From NCBI GenBank assembly GCA_039090855.1, contig CM077022.1, positions 75,726,971 through 75,790,970 of the forward strand: a DNA stretch of 64,000 nucleotides, in the 5' to 3' direction. Below the pieces are notes generated by a model that had not been told where the DNA came from, made no database searches, and saw only the letters and a program-made list of their open reading frames with translations. This DNA is from Macrothele yani (taxonomy: Eukaryota; Arthropoda; Arachnida; Araneae; Macrothelidae). This document shows, in pieces, positions 43,382-54,770 of this stretch (position 1 is the first letter of the stretch; each line of letters begins with the position of its first letter). The position numbers were made by a program, and so were the translations under genes.

Positions 43382-43714
43382 AAATCTGGCAACCACAATT
43401 TTCAGTCAGGTGATTTGTCTGATGAATCTCGATTAAGGTTGGGAAGCTTACCAGCATTGCCCTTGTCCAATAAAGATTTAGCAATGAATCAAATTGCAAC
43501 ATCGGCATTTTCCACCTCTTTAGATTTTCACCAGTTGCATCAAAAACGAGACATGGAGCTGCCTCTCGTATCTGCTCTTTGTAACGATCGCTCTTTATTA
43601 ATGTTACCCAAAACAGTCCCTACATGCACTTGGCAACGACACATGGGAAAGGATCTAAGACGATTCTCCTGTAGTGCTGTATTTTCTCCTAGTTGTGAAA
43701 ATTTCTTTGAGTAG
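43382..43714 (+). CDS. Host gene, terminal exon (exon D) with stop
   Basis: An acceptor (TCTGTTTATAG, AG at 43380-43381) opens a 333-base exon in phase 0, matching the phase-0 donor at 14337. Residues begin KSGNHNFQSGDLSDESRLRL and end RRFSCSAVFSPSCENFFE before TAG at 43712-43714. The preceding intron is 29 kb. No domain recognised; Ser/Leu-rich with basic patches, likely disordered. I find no clear AATAAA within 500 bases, so the transcript end is not placed. An alternative last exon further right cannot be excluded. Confidence 0.8.
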   Translation, partial: KSGNHNFQSGDLSDESRLRLGSLPALPLSNKDLAMNQIATSAFSTSLDFHQLHQKRDMELPLVSALCNDRSLLMLPKTVPTCTWQRHMGKDLRRFSCSAVFSPSCENFFE

Positions 43715-45120
43715 TGAATAGTTTTTAATTGATAATTAACAAACCAATTGTCTTATGATCCACAAAATCAATTGTCCATTGATTGCTGTGGTATTTCACT
43801 GGTAAGATAAATTAATTTGGTCATTTTCATGTCATTAGTGAAAATGAGCATAATGCATATACCATAAGTTTAAGTATTATGCCATTTATCCTCTAAAGAT
43901 ATTTTTGAAACTAAATGGCTAATAGAGGTCCATTATGTGTATAACTCATAAACTTTTTTTTTAATTTGCTGTTTTGTAGCAGTGCAATACCTTGAAAAGG
44001 CAGTGTACTTTCAGAATGACTGTCTTAAAATTTTAATTTAAAATCCTATGATTATGTAAATATTGTTTATGATTTTATAGCTAATTTGAAATCTGTAAAG
44101 AAAGTGATTCTGCAAGTTCAAAAATTTATTGTACAGTATTTGATTTGTTCATAATTAATAAGTTTTTGATAACACAAATGTAAAATACATCATCAATCAT
44201 ACATTAATTTGAAAATCACTCTTGTATATATATATATATATATTTCTTATATACTTTTAAATATAAGGTGTATACAGATGAAAGGTGGGCAAATATGCAT
44301 TTTACTGCAAATTTCAGAGCACCAGCAGAAACCATGTGGATCTGAGTGAGGCGTATTGTGTACACAAGTCTGTATGTACCCCATGACATGAAGGGAACAT
44401 GACTTTTCCAAGGTTTTTAGACATATGAAGGTGGTGTAGAGATTACTGCTTGTTCAAAACACGGTGTGCACAATATTGGTGTGTGGCATTTTGTGCCGGA
44501 TGTCAAGCTGTTTCCAATGCTTCTTGTCTAGAGCAGGTGTGAATGCTGTAGATAGTGACTTGGTGATAAATGACAAACAAATTACTGTGTGAAAGGTGGC
44601 TTCATAAGTGAAAAACACCTCAATTTCCATGTTTGTATACCAAACACGTGTTGAAAAAGCGGAAAGCATAGATGGTTTTTTTTAAGCATGTCACATCTCA
44701 TCTGATATGAACAGAAAAGCAACAACTTTTTCTTATCATATCATCACAAGAAAATAAAGCGATTGAGCATACAATGGTGGAATCCATCTTCTCTGAGACA
44801 TCATTAGCAGTCAATACAGGAAAAGTTATGCTGCTGGTTTTTTGACTTCTTCACACTGAAACCTATTGTTGATTGGCCTCCAGAAGTGTAGCAGCACGGT
44901 CGCTGTGCATATCAGTACTGGGATATGGTATGATGTTTACAACAGACCATTAGGTCAAGCAGAGGTGTAGTGCAAAACAGCAGGCCCTGGGGAAAAATTA
45001 TTTTATGCTTCTAACCACCCCACAAAAATTGATTTTTGCACTTTTGATGATTTTGAATAGATCATAACTTTTAATCACACATAAGCAATGCATGTTGTTG
45101 TATTAAAAAATATATAGTAT
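43715..45120. other. 3' UTR (extent unknown) and DNA without an identified gene
   Basis: AT-rich. A (TA)n run at 44226-44242. The minus strand at 44454-44669 has a short open frame of unclear origin. AATAAA occurs at about 44754 (AGAAAATAAAGCG), possibly too far for the gene's poly-A signal. Confidence 0.4.
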
Positions 45121-45268
45121 ACAGAGTTACAAGTAAAGTCCGTGATCAAGCCATATCTCACAAACTATGGAAGTTAACGATTTACTTGTGCAGTTGTATA
45201 GGAAAACTCCCCTTGGCACACACAATAACACCATGAGGGATCCCCTCTCCCCAAAAAAGTGGGTAAGG

Positions 45269-45328
45269 ACAAGTTTGTAATTGACTTTTTGCCCTGCAGA
45301 TAGGGCAAAAAGTCAATTACAAACTTGT
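45269..45328. repeat. Perfect palindrome, 27-bp arms
   Basis: ACAAGTTTGTAATTGACTTT continues to GCCCT (45269-45295), then GCAGAT, then its exact inverse (45302-45328). It lies in the left long TIR; the right TIR has only one arm of it (ACAAGTTTGTAATTGGC at about 47061). Confidence 0.95.
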
Positions 45329-45473
45329 TCAGCAAGGCAAAAATAGTACATAAATGTTTTTGTCCCATAACAAAAGATGGAAGGGAACTGGGAATGTGGC
45401 CCCAAAAAATTGCAACAACCAAGTATTTAGACAAAGCTACAAGATGTGAATGCATAATACTGTAGAGATTTTA

Positions 45474-46546
45474 TTAGTTTAGAAAATATAATTTATTGTT
45501 GGCATACTGAGAATGCTGCCATTCAGCAATGATGCATGCCTGCAAGCATTCTATAAGCTGACCATGCATGCATTGCAGCATATCCCCATCAACAGAGGCA
45601 CAGGCGGATGTTATATGCTGTTGCAGATCTGCTACATTTAGCCATGATGTTGCATACACTTGTGATTTAAGATGGCCCCAATGGAAAAAATCCAAAGGGC
45701 TAAGGTCTGGTGAGTGTTGAGGCCATGCTACTGGACCTCCTGGTCCTATTAATCTCCAGTCAAACACATCGTTTAGCCATCTTGATATGTGTGCACTCCT
45801 ATGTGGTGGTGTCCCGTCCTGCTGGTACCACATGCTCAATAAAGGTTGTAATGGTACATTGTCCAAGAAATTCGTTTCATCTGTTTGAAGGAGATGTAAA
45901 TGTCATTCACCATTCACAATTGTGGTGTAAAAAAATGGTGCTACAAGCTGGTTCCCCCAAATGCCACACCAAACGTTGGTGAACCACCTCACTTGATGGT
46001 GTGTTTGTCTCTCGTCCAATAGAGATTTTCCTGTGCCCAGTAATGTACATTATGAGTATTCACAATGCCATCTCATGTGAAATGTGACTCGTCTATCCAT
46101 AAAATGTTTGACAGAAACTCTGGGTCCTCTTCTAAAGCATTCAACTTGACATTACAAAAATCAAGTCGTTCCCCACATCTAGGCCATAGTGCTGGCTGCA
46201 AATGAAACTAATATGGATGCATATGGTTTCTGTGCAAAAATTGTAGTACCGGCTGTTGGCTTAATCCACTTTCCCAAGCAACTTCATTTGTGCGGCTGTG
46301 GGGATGAGCAAATGCGTATGCCAGAATATCCGTATCATCCCGCTGTGGCCTGCCTGTACGTGAGCGGTGGCTGACACTACCCATGTCGCGCAGGCGTTGG
46401 ACTACATGTCTGATGGTCCTATAATCCGGATGTCTGGCATTGGGAAACCTCTGTGCATACAGCCGTGCCGCTGCATGAGCAATCCGGTTGCACTCGCCAT
46501 AAATCAGGACTATTTCACACAATTTCTCATTCGTAAGCACCGACAT
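45474..46546 (-). pseudogene. DD41D-type transposase, broken
   Basis: Starts MSVLTNEKLCEIVLIYGECN at 46546, then ARLYAQRFPNARHPDYRTIR and SHRSRTGRPQRDDTDILAYA (helix-turn-helix region). The central part (about 45870-46210) is in broken frames. The end reads WYQQDGTPPHRSAHISRWLN (Asp) and WPQHSPDLSPLDFFHWGHL (Asp), with 41 residues between these two Asp. It ends at 45474 (NNKLYFLN). Confidence 0.85.
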
Positions 46547-47255
46547 TAGTGTTTGTACTTTACGTATAAAGTTTTCAGTTGATGACAGTTTCTTGCTAAC
46601 CTTCTAAATTGGTAAGTTCTAAGTAAATGAAAGTACAAAGGAAAATTTTTCCCACAAACCTTATCCACAGTTCTTGTTCTGAAATAAAACATAGTTCTTT
46701 GACACATTCAATATCAGACTTTGATGTCCAATACAGTAAAAAATACACTGAAACAAGGAGAAATAGCATGAAGTGGTGAAAGCCTCATCCAATAGGAAAA
46801 CTATATGCACATCTAATTGACTTGCATACATGGCAAAGTGTTCGACTTCCCGTCACTGGTTCACGAAGTGTTGGCATACCAACCACACGTGTCTTTTTTG
46901 TATTCTGACGATGGAGCAGAAAGCACGACATTTGAAATCTATGCAAATATGCTTCGGACACAGAGACTCGGAAAGCTTTTGCATTTTTCGCATTTGGAAA
47001 GTCCCCTTCCATCTTTTGTTATGGGGCAAAAACATTGATGTACTATTTTTGCATCACTGAACAAGTTTGTAATTGGCTTTTTTGCCCTATCTACAAAGGG
47101 GGGGGGGGGGGGCGAGGGGATCCCTTGTGGAGTTATTGTGTATGCTATATATGGTGTTATTGTGTGCTTCCTATACAACTGCACAAAAAGTAAATCTCCA
47201 ACTGCCATAGTTCATAAGATATTGGCCTGATCACAGACTTTCCTTGTAACCCTGT

Positions 47256-48005
47256 GTGAATCATATTATATATAATGTTACTACGCCTCCAGAGCTGCAG
47301 AGTATGATCCAGGAACTTGCTGACAAGAGTAAAGAAATGGGATTAAAAATGAACTTTCAGAAGACAAAACTGATGTACAATGCTTTCTCAAGGAATGAAG
47401 ATTTTGTGATTGATGGGAAAAGCTCAAGGAAACCGATACCTACATTTACCTTGGACAACAGATATCAAGCAAGGGTCACATTGATGAGGAAATTAATCAG
47501 CATGCAAAACTTGTCTGGAGAGCTTTTCTAAGAAACAGTCCAATTTTCAAGAGCAATATGCCATTATGTCTTAAAAGAAAACTGTTTAATCAATGCATCC
47601 TTCTAGTTTTTACATATGGAGCAAAGACATGGACCTTAACTAAAAAAGACATACAAAGACTGCAGACAACTCAAAGAAGCATGGAGAGATGCATGCTTAG
47701 TGTAACCAAGAAAGGTAAAAATAGGAACTCGTGGATAAGGAAAATGACAAGAGTAGAAGACATCATGATCAGAGTAAAATCCCTGAAATGGCAATGGGTT
47801 GGACGTGTTGCCAGAAGAGTGGGCCATCGATGGACAACTGAAATTTTAGACTGGATTCCAAAGGACAGAAGAAGACCACATGGGAGATGGGGATGAAATT
47901 TGAAAGCATGCCAGGGTAAAATAGATGAGACAGACAGTTGTGGAAGAAACTTAGGGAGGCCTTCATCCAGCAGGGAATTGATAATGGTTGACGACGATGA
48001 TATAT
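47256..48005 (+). pseudogene. RTE-clade LINE, 3' end
   Basis: Starts just after the DD41D element. RT thumb pieces: LQSMIQELADKSKEMGLKMN, FQKTKLM, a shifted frame with YLGQQISSKGHIDEEI-like sequence, then YGAKTWTLTKKDIQRLQTTQ, RSMERCML, KSLKWQWVGRVARRVGHRWT, LDWIPKDRRRPHGRWG. A shift leads to the usual ending (WRKL...FIQQGIDNG-like) near 47985 and a GACGACGATGA tail. It is 5' truncated and frameshifted. Confidence 0.85.
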
Positions 48006-49328
48006 ATTACAGAAAATCTAGGGGTGGGGGAAGTTATGCCCACATAAAGGCCAAAGGAGTGCAGGCCAATTGGGGGAGATTGATTTCTGAAAGGAGGTTT
48101 TGCTACTTAGCTGATGTCTTGGTTTCAAAAACCGATAAAAAAAATCCTTACTCCTGCACAACTCAGAAAGAACAAGCACTGGGTTGAAGCCCCAAGAATT
48201 TAGTAAAAACACTAATTTAGATCAGGCATGGTAATAACATCCTTCTCCTCTATCTGGGGTTTAAGAAAAAACAAGTACAGACCTGTCAGGTTTTACGATT
48301 TACCCGCAAAATTTACGGAAATGCAACTTGTTTTACGGGCAAAATGTTAATTTTATGGATTTAGTGATTCTCTACATTTTTTTTTTTTTTTGATGATTTT
48401 GCAAGCACCATTATAACTTTTTATTTAACTTAATTTATTTAAAATAAAGTGCTGATGTAAGTTTTCCCACAGGTTTTAGGTTTATCGTTTTGCATTATTT
48501 CAAACACTAAAGTTTGCGCCACGTGTAAACTGAACTGCCCCAGCTGGGCCTGTCTGTCTCTCGCTATGTTTACCCGTCCCCCCTTTTCAGACAATGCATT
48601 GTTCATGCTCGAAGTTGCAACTTCTCAGTTGGCCGATTTGGGATGTTTGTATTGGAGCACCTGTCTTTCTTACTCCCAGTTCAAAATGATGTCTCAGAAC
48701 GTAGTTATCGTAGACAAAAAAATTCAATCTGATTTTAAATCTGCTGAATTTTTAAGCCCAGAGCAGTACCTAACATGATGAAATTAAGCAAAAGCTTCCA
48801 GTTTTGTTAAATTCAAAGTGCACTTGGGACATGATTTTGTAACTTTTTCTCTGAAATAAATTTGAGCTAACAAAAAGAATGCTGTGTAACAGGAAGTTAC
48901 AAAAAAGTTTAATGTGAATTTGACCTAGTGCTTCTCCAGCAATGGTTTATTTTGCTGGTAAAAAAAAATACAAAATTAACTTCCTGTTTTAAGTTATAAT
49001 GAACTGGATGTGATTCATGCAAAATGTTTGTTCACTTCATTTTTAATTGAACATAATTTACCAATTAGTGTCCCTCAGTAACTCTTATTTATTTCATATT
49101 TTTTTTATTATTATTTGAGTGTCTCATTGTCCGTCTCTCCTTCAGGTACTTCCTAGCATGAAAATGGTTCCGAAAACATTTTAGTACGTTCCATGACGAC
49201 GTGGGATACCACCCTATTGGATTGGGGATCAAAGAGTGGAACATCCCTTTAGATGCAAACTTCCATAAAAATAAATTTCTAACACTTTATAGATGATAAT
49301 GATAGCATAGTAATGGGAAATTATGTAT
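48006..49328. other. DNA without an identified gene
   Basis: Mostly AT-rich with a T run at 48380-48391. An open frame at 48566-48778 has no family signal. Nothing else supported. Confidence 0.5.
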
Positions 49329-49329
49329 A

Positions 49330-51535
49330 CTGTGTTTCCCCGAAAATAAGACCGGGTCTTATATTAATTTTTGCTCCAAAAGATGCATTAGGGCTTATTT
49401 TCAGGGAATATCTTATTTTTTCATGTACTACCATTTTTTTTATTTTTATCTACATTTATTTATTTATTCATGTACAAAAATCTACATTTATTCAAATACA
49501 GTCGTGTCATCTTCTTCTTCTGGAACATCGTCATAACTCTCCAAACCCCGAATTCCGGTCTGAATTTCTTGCAACTCCATTTCCTATAGAACCATTGACC
49601 CCAATCTCTCATGTCCAGCAATAAAGCTCTCCTTAAATGAGCACTTCTTGTCCATGTAGCCTGCTCATAGTGCATTGGCAACACAGCTGTCAGTGATTTT
49701 ATCCCATGAATTCTTCACCCAAGTCACAACCTCTTGCAGGCTAGGCTTCACAAAGTTTCCACGCTAATTTCTTCATTCTATTTTCAGTGTAGTCATTGAT
49801 TTCCATGCACAAATGATCCTAGAATGCCTTATTTATTGCAATATCAAGAGTCTGGAGATAGGCAGTCATTCCTGCAGGAATCATTATTTGATCTATTCTT
49901 CTCTCTGCAAGGAATTTCTTCATGTTTTTAGCGCGATGAGTGCAGGCTGAATCCCAGACTAGCAGACCTCTTTGGTCACCTCGCAAAACAAGTGGCAGCG
50001 TTAAATTGACCCATTTCCTTATTACTGCTTATGTGCACCAGGCTTTTTTTTGGTTTCAAGAACATGAATGCCTGAAACACGTTCAATCTTATCTTTCTTG
50101 CCCGTAGTGATGATTAGAGTGGGGCTTTCTTTCTATCGAGACGAATTGCCAAAACACAGGTAACACGTGCACTTTCGTAACCAGTGGAGGGAATGTAGAT
50201 TGACGAGGCACCCCTCTGATCAATTGTCATTTGAGATCCTTGGCCCATAAACACTGCAGTTTCATCCATAGCAATCATGTTGGAGAGTTGGTATTTAGAA
50301 AAGTCGATGCCATCAACAAAGGACTTGAATGCGAGTGCACGTTTAATAACTTCAGTATCTTCCAGCTTGAACAGTGTTGTCGATCTTCTTAGAGACAGTT
50401 CATATTGCTGAAGGAAGCCATCCAGCCAGTGTTGTGATGCTTTGAATTCTTCTGGGGACATTTCTAACTGTGGTGCCATTGTAAGGGCAAATGCTTGAAT
50501 ATCAGCCCTGCTAACAACCAAAGCCTTTGCTCTCCTGTCAGCAATCCATTCACAGATGATGTCTTCCAGCTCAGGAAATAATGGTTGCCGACCTGATCCA
50601 CACTTGCGCTTCTTAGCATTTCCCTCGTCCACCTGTTGACTAAGGTTATCGTATTCTGTTCGCCATTTTTGGACCATTCGGAGATCCAATTTCTTCTCTT
50701 TGCAGAAAGCCGTAAGATTCTTGCCCTGGGAGTCGTCCACGATTCCTTTCTTGTACTTGAAGGAATAGCTCTTTCGTTTTGCACTCATCTTGTCTGAGGT
50801 CAAAATATTATTCCCTTTAAATCTACCATTAAATCAAGTGTTAATTGAAGACTGTATTAATTGTTAATCGACACAGGAGTGGCAACAAAAATGATGACAG
50901 TTAAGAACGTACGTTCTTACCCAAAATATTAACTCTCTGATTTTTAAAGAATTCTTTCAGTCACCGTTGCCAACACAATAACTTGGACAGGGACTAACCC
51001 CTTTCGTAATCCATTGAGGCGGTTAGAACACTTCTTACCTTTTCTTTGAGTTTGCATGTGTGTGTACCCCCCTCCCCCCAGTTTCTAGAAACACACACTG
51101 CCTGTTGATGAATGAATAACTTTTCCGCCAAAGATAGCGTTCACTGGTAAAGTTTCCCACGTCGGATTCCCTTTTTGGAACTGGATGTTACAGCTGCCGA
51201 ACAAAAGACTGCTTCTTTTTATCTCCCGCTAGATCTCTGAACCAAACTGAATGCATGCGCCATAATTACAAAAACCATATCCTCTGCTGAGTTCAAAGTA
51301 AATCGGCTTTCTTTCTTACTCTGGATATTCAAGGCAAATTAAACTCGTGAACAGGGTATCCTCCAGTGATTTTGGCATTCGCTTCAGTTTTTTTGAACAG
51401 TGATAGGCTGGCTGACTACGGTACTACACATCATAACTGGAGCTTATTTTCGGGGTAGGGCTTATATTACAAGCATTTGGAAAAATCATGCTAGGGCTTA
51501 TTTTCTGGTTAGGTCTTACTTTCGGGGAAATACAG
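49330..51535 (-). mobile_element. pogo/Tigger transposon, full length
   Basis: The ends CTGTGTTTCCCCGAAAATAA and, inverted, CTGTATTTCCCCGAAAGTAA are followed on both sides by AATAAG..CTA/GGGCTTATTTTC-type subterminal repeats, with TA at 49328-49329 and 51536-51537. 2206 bp. Transposase on the minus strand. Confidence 0.92.
49640..50803 (-). pseudogene. pogo/Tigger transposase (CENP-B-like), broken
   Basis: MSAKRKSYSFKYKKGIVDDS and LDLRMVQKWRTEYDNLS form the first helix-turn-helix. ELEDIICEWIADRRAKALVV and WLDGFLQQYELSLRRSTTL form the CENP-B/Tc5 type DNA-binding domain. MIAMDETAVFMG holds the first Asp. A frameshift near 50114 is followed by LLVWDSACTHRAKNMKKFL (second Asp) and GMTAYLQTLDIAINKAF (third Asp, 35 residues between). 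A stop follows after KAF, and coding-like sequence continues in shifted frames to about 49640. Acts on TA targets; inactive as read. Confidence 0.9.
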
Positions 51536-51537
51536 TA

Positions 51538-52083
51538 GATTCTATTTTAATCGATATAAATGTGCCAATAAATTCAAACATCTTGAGTCATATCGATTAA
51601 AAGTTGATTCTTGATTTGGGTAAAATCAATATGTTCGCTACACTTAATCAATGTGCATGGTAAGTAATTTGATCAAATATGTTGATTACATTTCTGAAAG
51701 TTGGCAGGTATGCAAATAAATCCTTTCCAGCCTCCCGTGTGCAGTGAAAATATAAAGAGATTAGTTATGGAGCCTGCTTTAGGTAAGGGTGATTTTTCCT
51801 CAGAAAATAATTTAAGTGCTATGCAATCATAAAATAAAGCATTTCTTTAACATTGCAACAAATGTTAAGGAAATTATTTTTTGCAGGGATGTTGAGGCCC
51901 CTGTCTGTCTGCCCTCCACACTCACATATACTGCAGGGCCTATACTAGGGCACTGAGGTCAAGGCATCCAGAACTGCTGAGCAAAAGTCTATTCTGTTGC
52001 ATGACAATGCATGCCCACATATTGCTGAGTTAATAACATTGAATAAGTTTTCTTAGGGATGCCTGTAAGTCACACCCTATGGT
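51538..52083. other. DNA without an identified gene
   Basis: AT-rich spacer. A pair of ATCGAT-type words near 51549-51600 forms a weak inverted repeat. Nothing else supported. Confidence 0.5.
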
Positions 52084-54236
52084 TATGATGTCCTCATTTG
52101 ATTCCTAGATCTTTGTGCTGTTGATGAGGTTCATATTCGATGAGCAACATGGTTACTAACTTTCTCCTTGACAAATACTAAAGTTTTGAGGACATAGTAT
52201 TGCACTTAAGAAGGAAGGCTGGTGCACCACAGAAGCAATCTGATACAAATAAATGGCATATGAGAAAGAGATCTGGCCAGAGTGAGCTGCAATGAGAGGT
52301 GACTGGGGTGATCGCCCCTCCCCCCTCCCCCAGCAAAGTTTTGCTTTTTAAATGGCCAATATCTAAGTCATCATCATTGTCAACCATTATCAATCCACTG
52401 CTGGACGAAGGTCTCCCCAAGTTTCCTCCACAACGGTCTGTCTTGTGCCAGTCTCCTCCATGTCACTCCCGCATACTTTCGAATTTCATCCACCCATCTT
52501 CCATGTGGTCTTCTTCTGGGTCTTTTCCTGTCCCTTGGAATCCAATCTAAAGTAAACTGCATTTATTTTTATTTTTAATTGCAGTAATAAATCCACAGGT
52601 TTTTGTAAAAGTTTTTAAGATTTGCTGTAAATTTGGTGATAAAATGTTTGTTCTAGCTTCAGCAGAAAACAGCTGGAGGTTCAGAAACAGAGAAAATAAG
52701 TGTGGAAGTGAAAAGAGATTTTGATTGATCACAAAAAGCATTGGGTGTGTGTGTGCTTTGTTCTGTTCTTCAGTATTGTCTGGTATCATTAGTAATTGGA
52801 GGCAGGGAAAGTCACCATGTGGGGTCGAATTTGAAGTGCGTGTGATATAGTGTGAGTGACAGAGCAAAATATGCCTTGATTGGACCATAAACAAAAACTT
52901 ATAACAAATTTCAATTGTTCTATTAAATTATCCCATCTGAATAGAAAGGATCAAACTTTATTTTGAAAGATTTTATCCAGACGTGAGATTTAAAAAGCAC
53001 CAAGCTGATATCCTTGAAAAGCAAGCAACTGAACACCATGAAAAATAGTGCTGATTTTTCAGTTCTTTGCAGGTTGTGATTTACGTGCAAAATTTTGAAT
53101 AATTGTTTTAATGAGAAAATGTTTAAAAAGCCTTGCAATGCCAGTAAAGGGCAATGGTACAAGTTTATGGTGAATGTGTGTGCCCTTCACAAAGTCTCTC
53201 TCTCTGACCCCCACCAATGTAAGTTTCTAGATCTGCTCCTGAGGGTGAGTGATGATATGATGTCCTCATTTGATTCCTAGATCTTTGTGCTGTTGATGAG
53301 GTTCATATTCGATGAACAACATGGTTACTAACTTTCTCCTTGACAAATACTAAAGTATTGAGGACATAGTATTGCACTTAAGAAGGAAGGCTGGTGCACC
53401 ACAGAAGCAATCTGATACAAATAAATGGCATATGAGAAAGAGATCTGGGCAGAGTGAGCTGCAATGAGAGGTGACTGGGGTGACCCCCCCAAAGTTTTGC
53501 TTTTTAAATGGCCAATATCTAAGTAACTGCATTTATTTTTAATTGCAGTAATAAATCCACAGGTTTTTGTAAAAGTTTTCATAACAACTAAGATTTGCTG
53601 TAAATTTGGTGATAAAATGTATTTGTTCTAGCTTTAGCAGAAAACAACTGAAGGTTCAGAAACAGAGAAAGATAATTGTGAAAATGAAAAGAGATTTTGA
53701 TTGATCACAAAAAGCATTGGGTGTGTGTGTGTGCTCTGTTCTGTTCTTCAGTATTGACTGGTATCATTAGTAATTGGAGGCAGGGAAAGTCACCATGTGG
53801 GGTCGAATTTGAAGTGTGTGTGAGTGACAGAGCAAAATATGCCTTGATTAGGCCATAAACAAAAACTTATAACAAATTTCAATTTTTCTATTAAATTATC
53901 CCATCTGAATAGAAAGGATCAAACTTTATTTTGAAAGATTTTATCCAGACGTTAAGATTTAAAAAGCACCAAGCTGATATCCTTGAAAAGCAAGCAACTG
54001 AACACCATGAAAAATAGTGCTGATTTTTCAGTTCTTTGCAGATTGTGATTTACGTGCAAAATTTTGAATAATTATTTTAATGAGAAAATGTTTAAAAAGC
54101 CTTGCAATGCCAGTAAAGGGCAATGGTACGAGTTTATGGTGTATGTGTGTGCCCTTCACAAAGTCTCTCTCTCTCTCTGACCTTTTTCTGACCTCCGCCA
54201 ATGTAAGTTTCTAGATCTGCTCCTGAGGGTGAGTGT
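52084..54236 (+). repeat. Tandem duplication, two units of about 1 kb
   Basis: Unit 1 (52084 to about 53253) and unit 2 (53256 to about 54236) both begin TATGATGTCCTCATTTGATT and end TCTAGATCTGCTCCTGAGGG. Differences are small apart from an RTE fragment present only in unit 1. No coding recognised in the unit. Confidence 0.92.
52366..52557 (-). mobile_element. RTE LINE 3' end, short 5'-truncated insertion
   Basis: The minus strand reads LDWIPRDRKRPRRRPHGRWV, DEIRKYAGVTWRRLAQDRPL, WRKLGETFVQQWIDNG and stop, then a TGATGATGAT tail: the standard RTE C-terminus. Unit 2 of the surrounding duplication shows the empty site (TCTAAGT|AACTGC); the insertion is bordered by TCTAAGT and TCTAAAGT, a likely target duplication. 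Confidence 0.92.
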
Positions 54237-54445
54237 AAGATTGGTGTACGGAATACTAGAGGAATAAATGTAAAGATCAGTGAGGTGATTGAAGAAATGA
54301 ATAGGTATATATTGGATGTGCTGTGTGTAAGTGAAACTAAAATAACAAAATAATTGGCATAAAAGAAACAAATGGAATGGGGGGGGGTTCTGTAGTGTAG
54401 GATGTTGTAAAAGGACAAGCTGGTGTAAGTGTAATGATAAGTGAG
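54232..54445 (+). pseudogene. LINE endonuclease fragment
   Basis: ECKIGVRNTRGINVKISEVI, EEMNRYILDVLCVSETKI and stop; nucleotides match the LINE at 31755-31975. A poly-G run lies at about 54380-54389. It abuts the end of the tandem duplication at a shared GAGTG. Confidence 0.85.
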
Positions 54446-54456
54446 AATGCCACGTC

Positions 54457-54764
54457 GCTACGGGGGTGCATGACAGGTTCCAGAAACACACAACAGCGAT
54501 ATCTCTGTTTTCCCTTGGCCGATTAAATTGCCCGACCTCAATCCTATAGAGCACTTGTGGGACAATTTGGATCAACAGGTTCGACGTGCCGTCCCACAAC
54601 CATGTCATCTCCAAGACCTCCATGCTCTGCTGCAGTTCAAATGGGCATGTGTGCCTCAGGCAACCTTCCAGGGCCTCATTACGTCCATGCCACACTGACA
54701 TCTGGGCCAAGAGTGGTTATTCCGATTATTAGGTAGGTGGTCATATTATTCTGATACGATTGTG
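54457..54764 (+). pseudogene. Tc1 transposase C-terminus with terminal repeat
   Basis: [20 protein letters not shown] (catalytic Glu in NPIE), LLQFKWACVPQATFQGLI, TSMPH then stop, with AKSGYSDY beyond. The right terminal repeat (GGTAGGTGGTCATATTATTC, then TGATA) matches the element starting at 63925 in inverse. TA at 54765-54766. The 5' part is missing. Confidence 0.85.
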
Positions 54765-54770
54765 TATGTA

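Larger units (their letters stand above)
45122..47254 (-). mobile_element. DD41D mariner-type transposon with long TIRs
   Basis: The left end CAGAGTTACAAGTAAAGTC and the inverted right end CAGGGTTACAAGGAAAGTC begin inverted repeats that stay recognisable for more than 200 bp (GTGATCA.GCCA.ATCT, TATAGGAA, ACAAGTTTGTAATTG, GTTATGGG.CAAAAACAT). TA precedes the left end; the right flank reads TG. Long TIRs and 2.1 kb distinguish it from the short mariners here. Confidence 0.85.

Noticed and set aside
44454..44669. Transposase fragment on the minus strand
   Set aside because: A few residues recall mariner-type proteins, but no catalytic or helix-turn-helix motif can be placed and no element ends are seen.
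48566..48778. 70-codon open frame as a gene
   Set aside because: No splice context, family motif or repeat support; length is within chance for this region.
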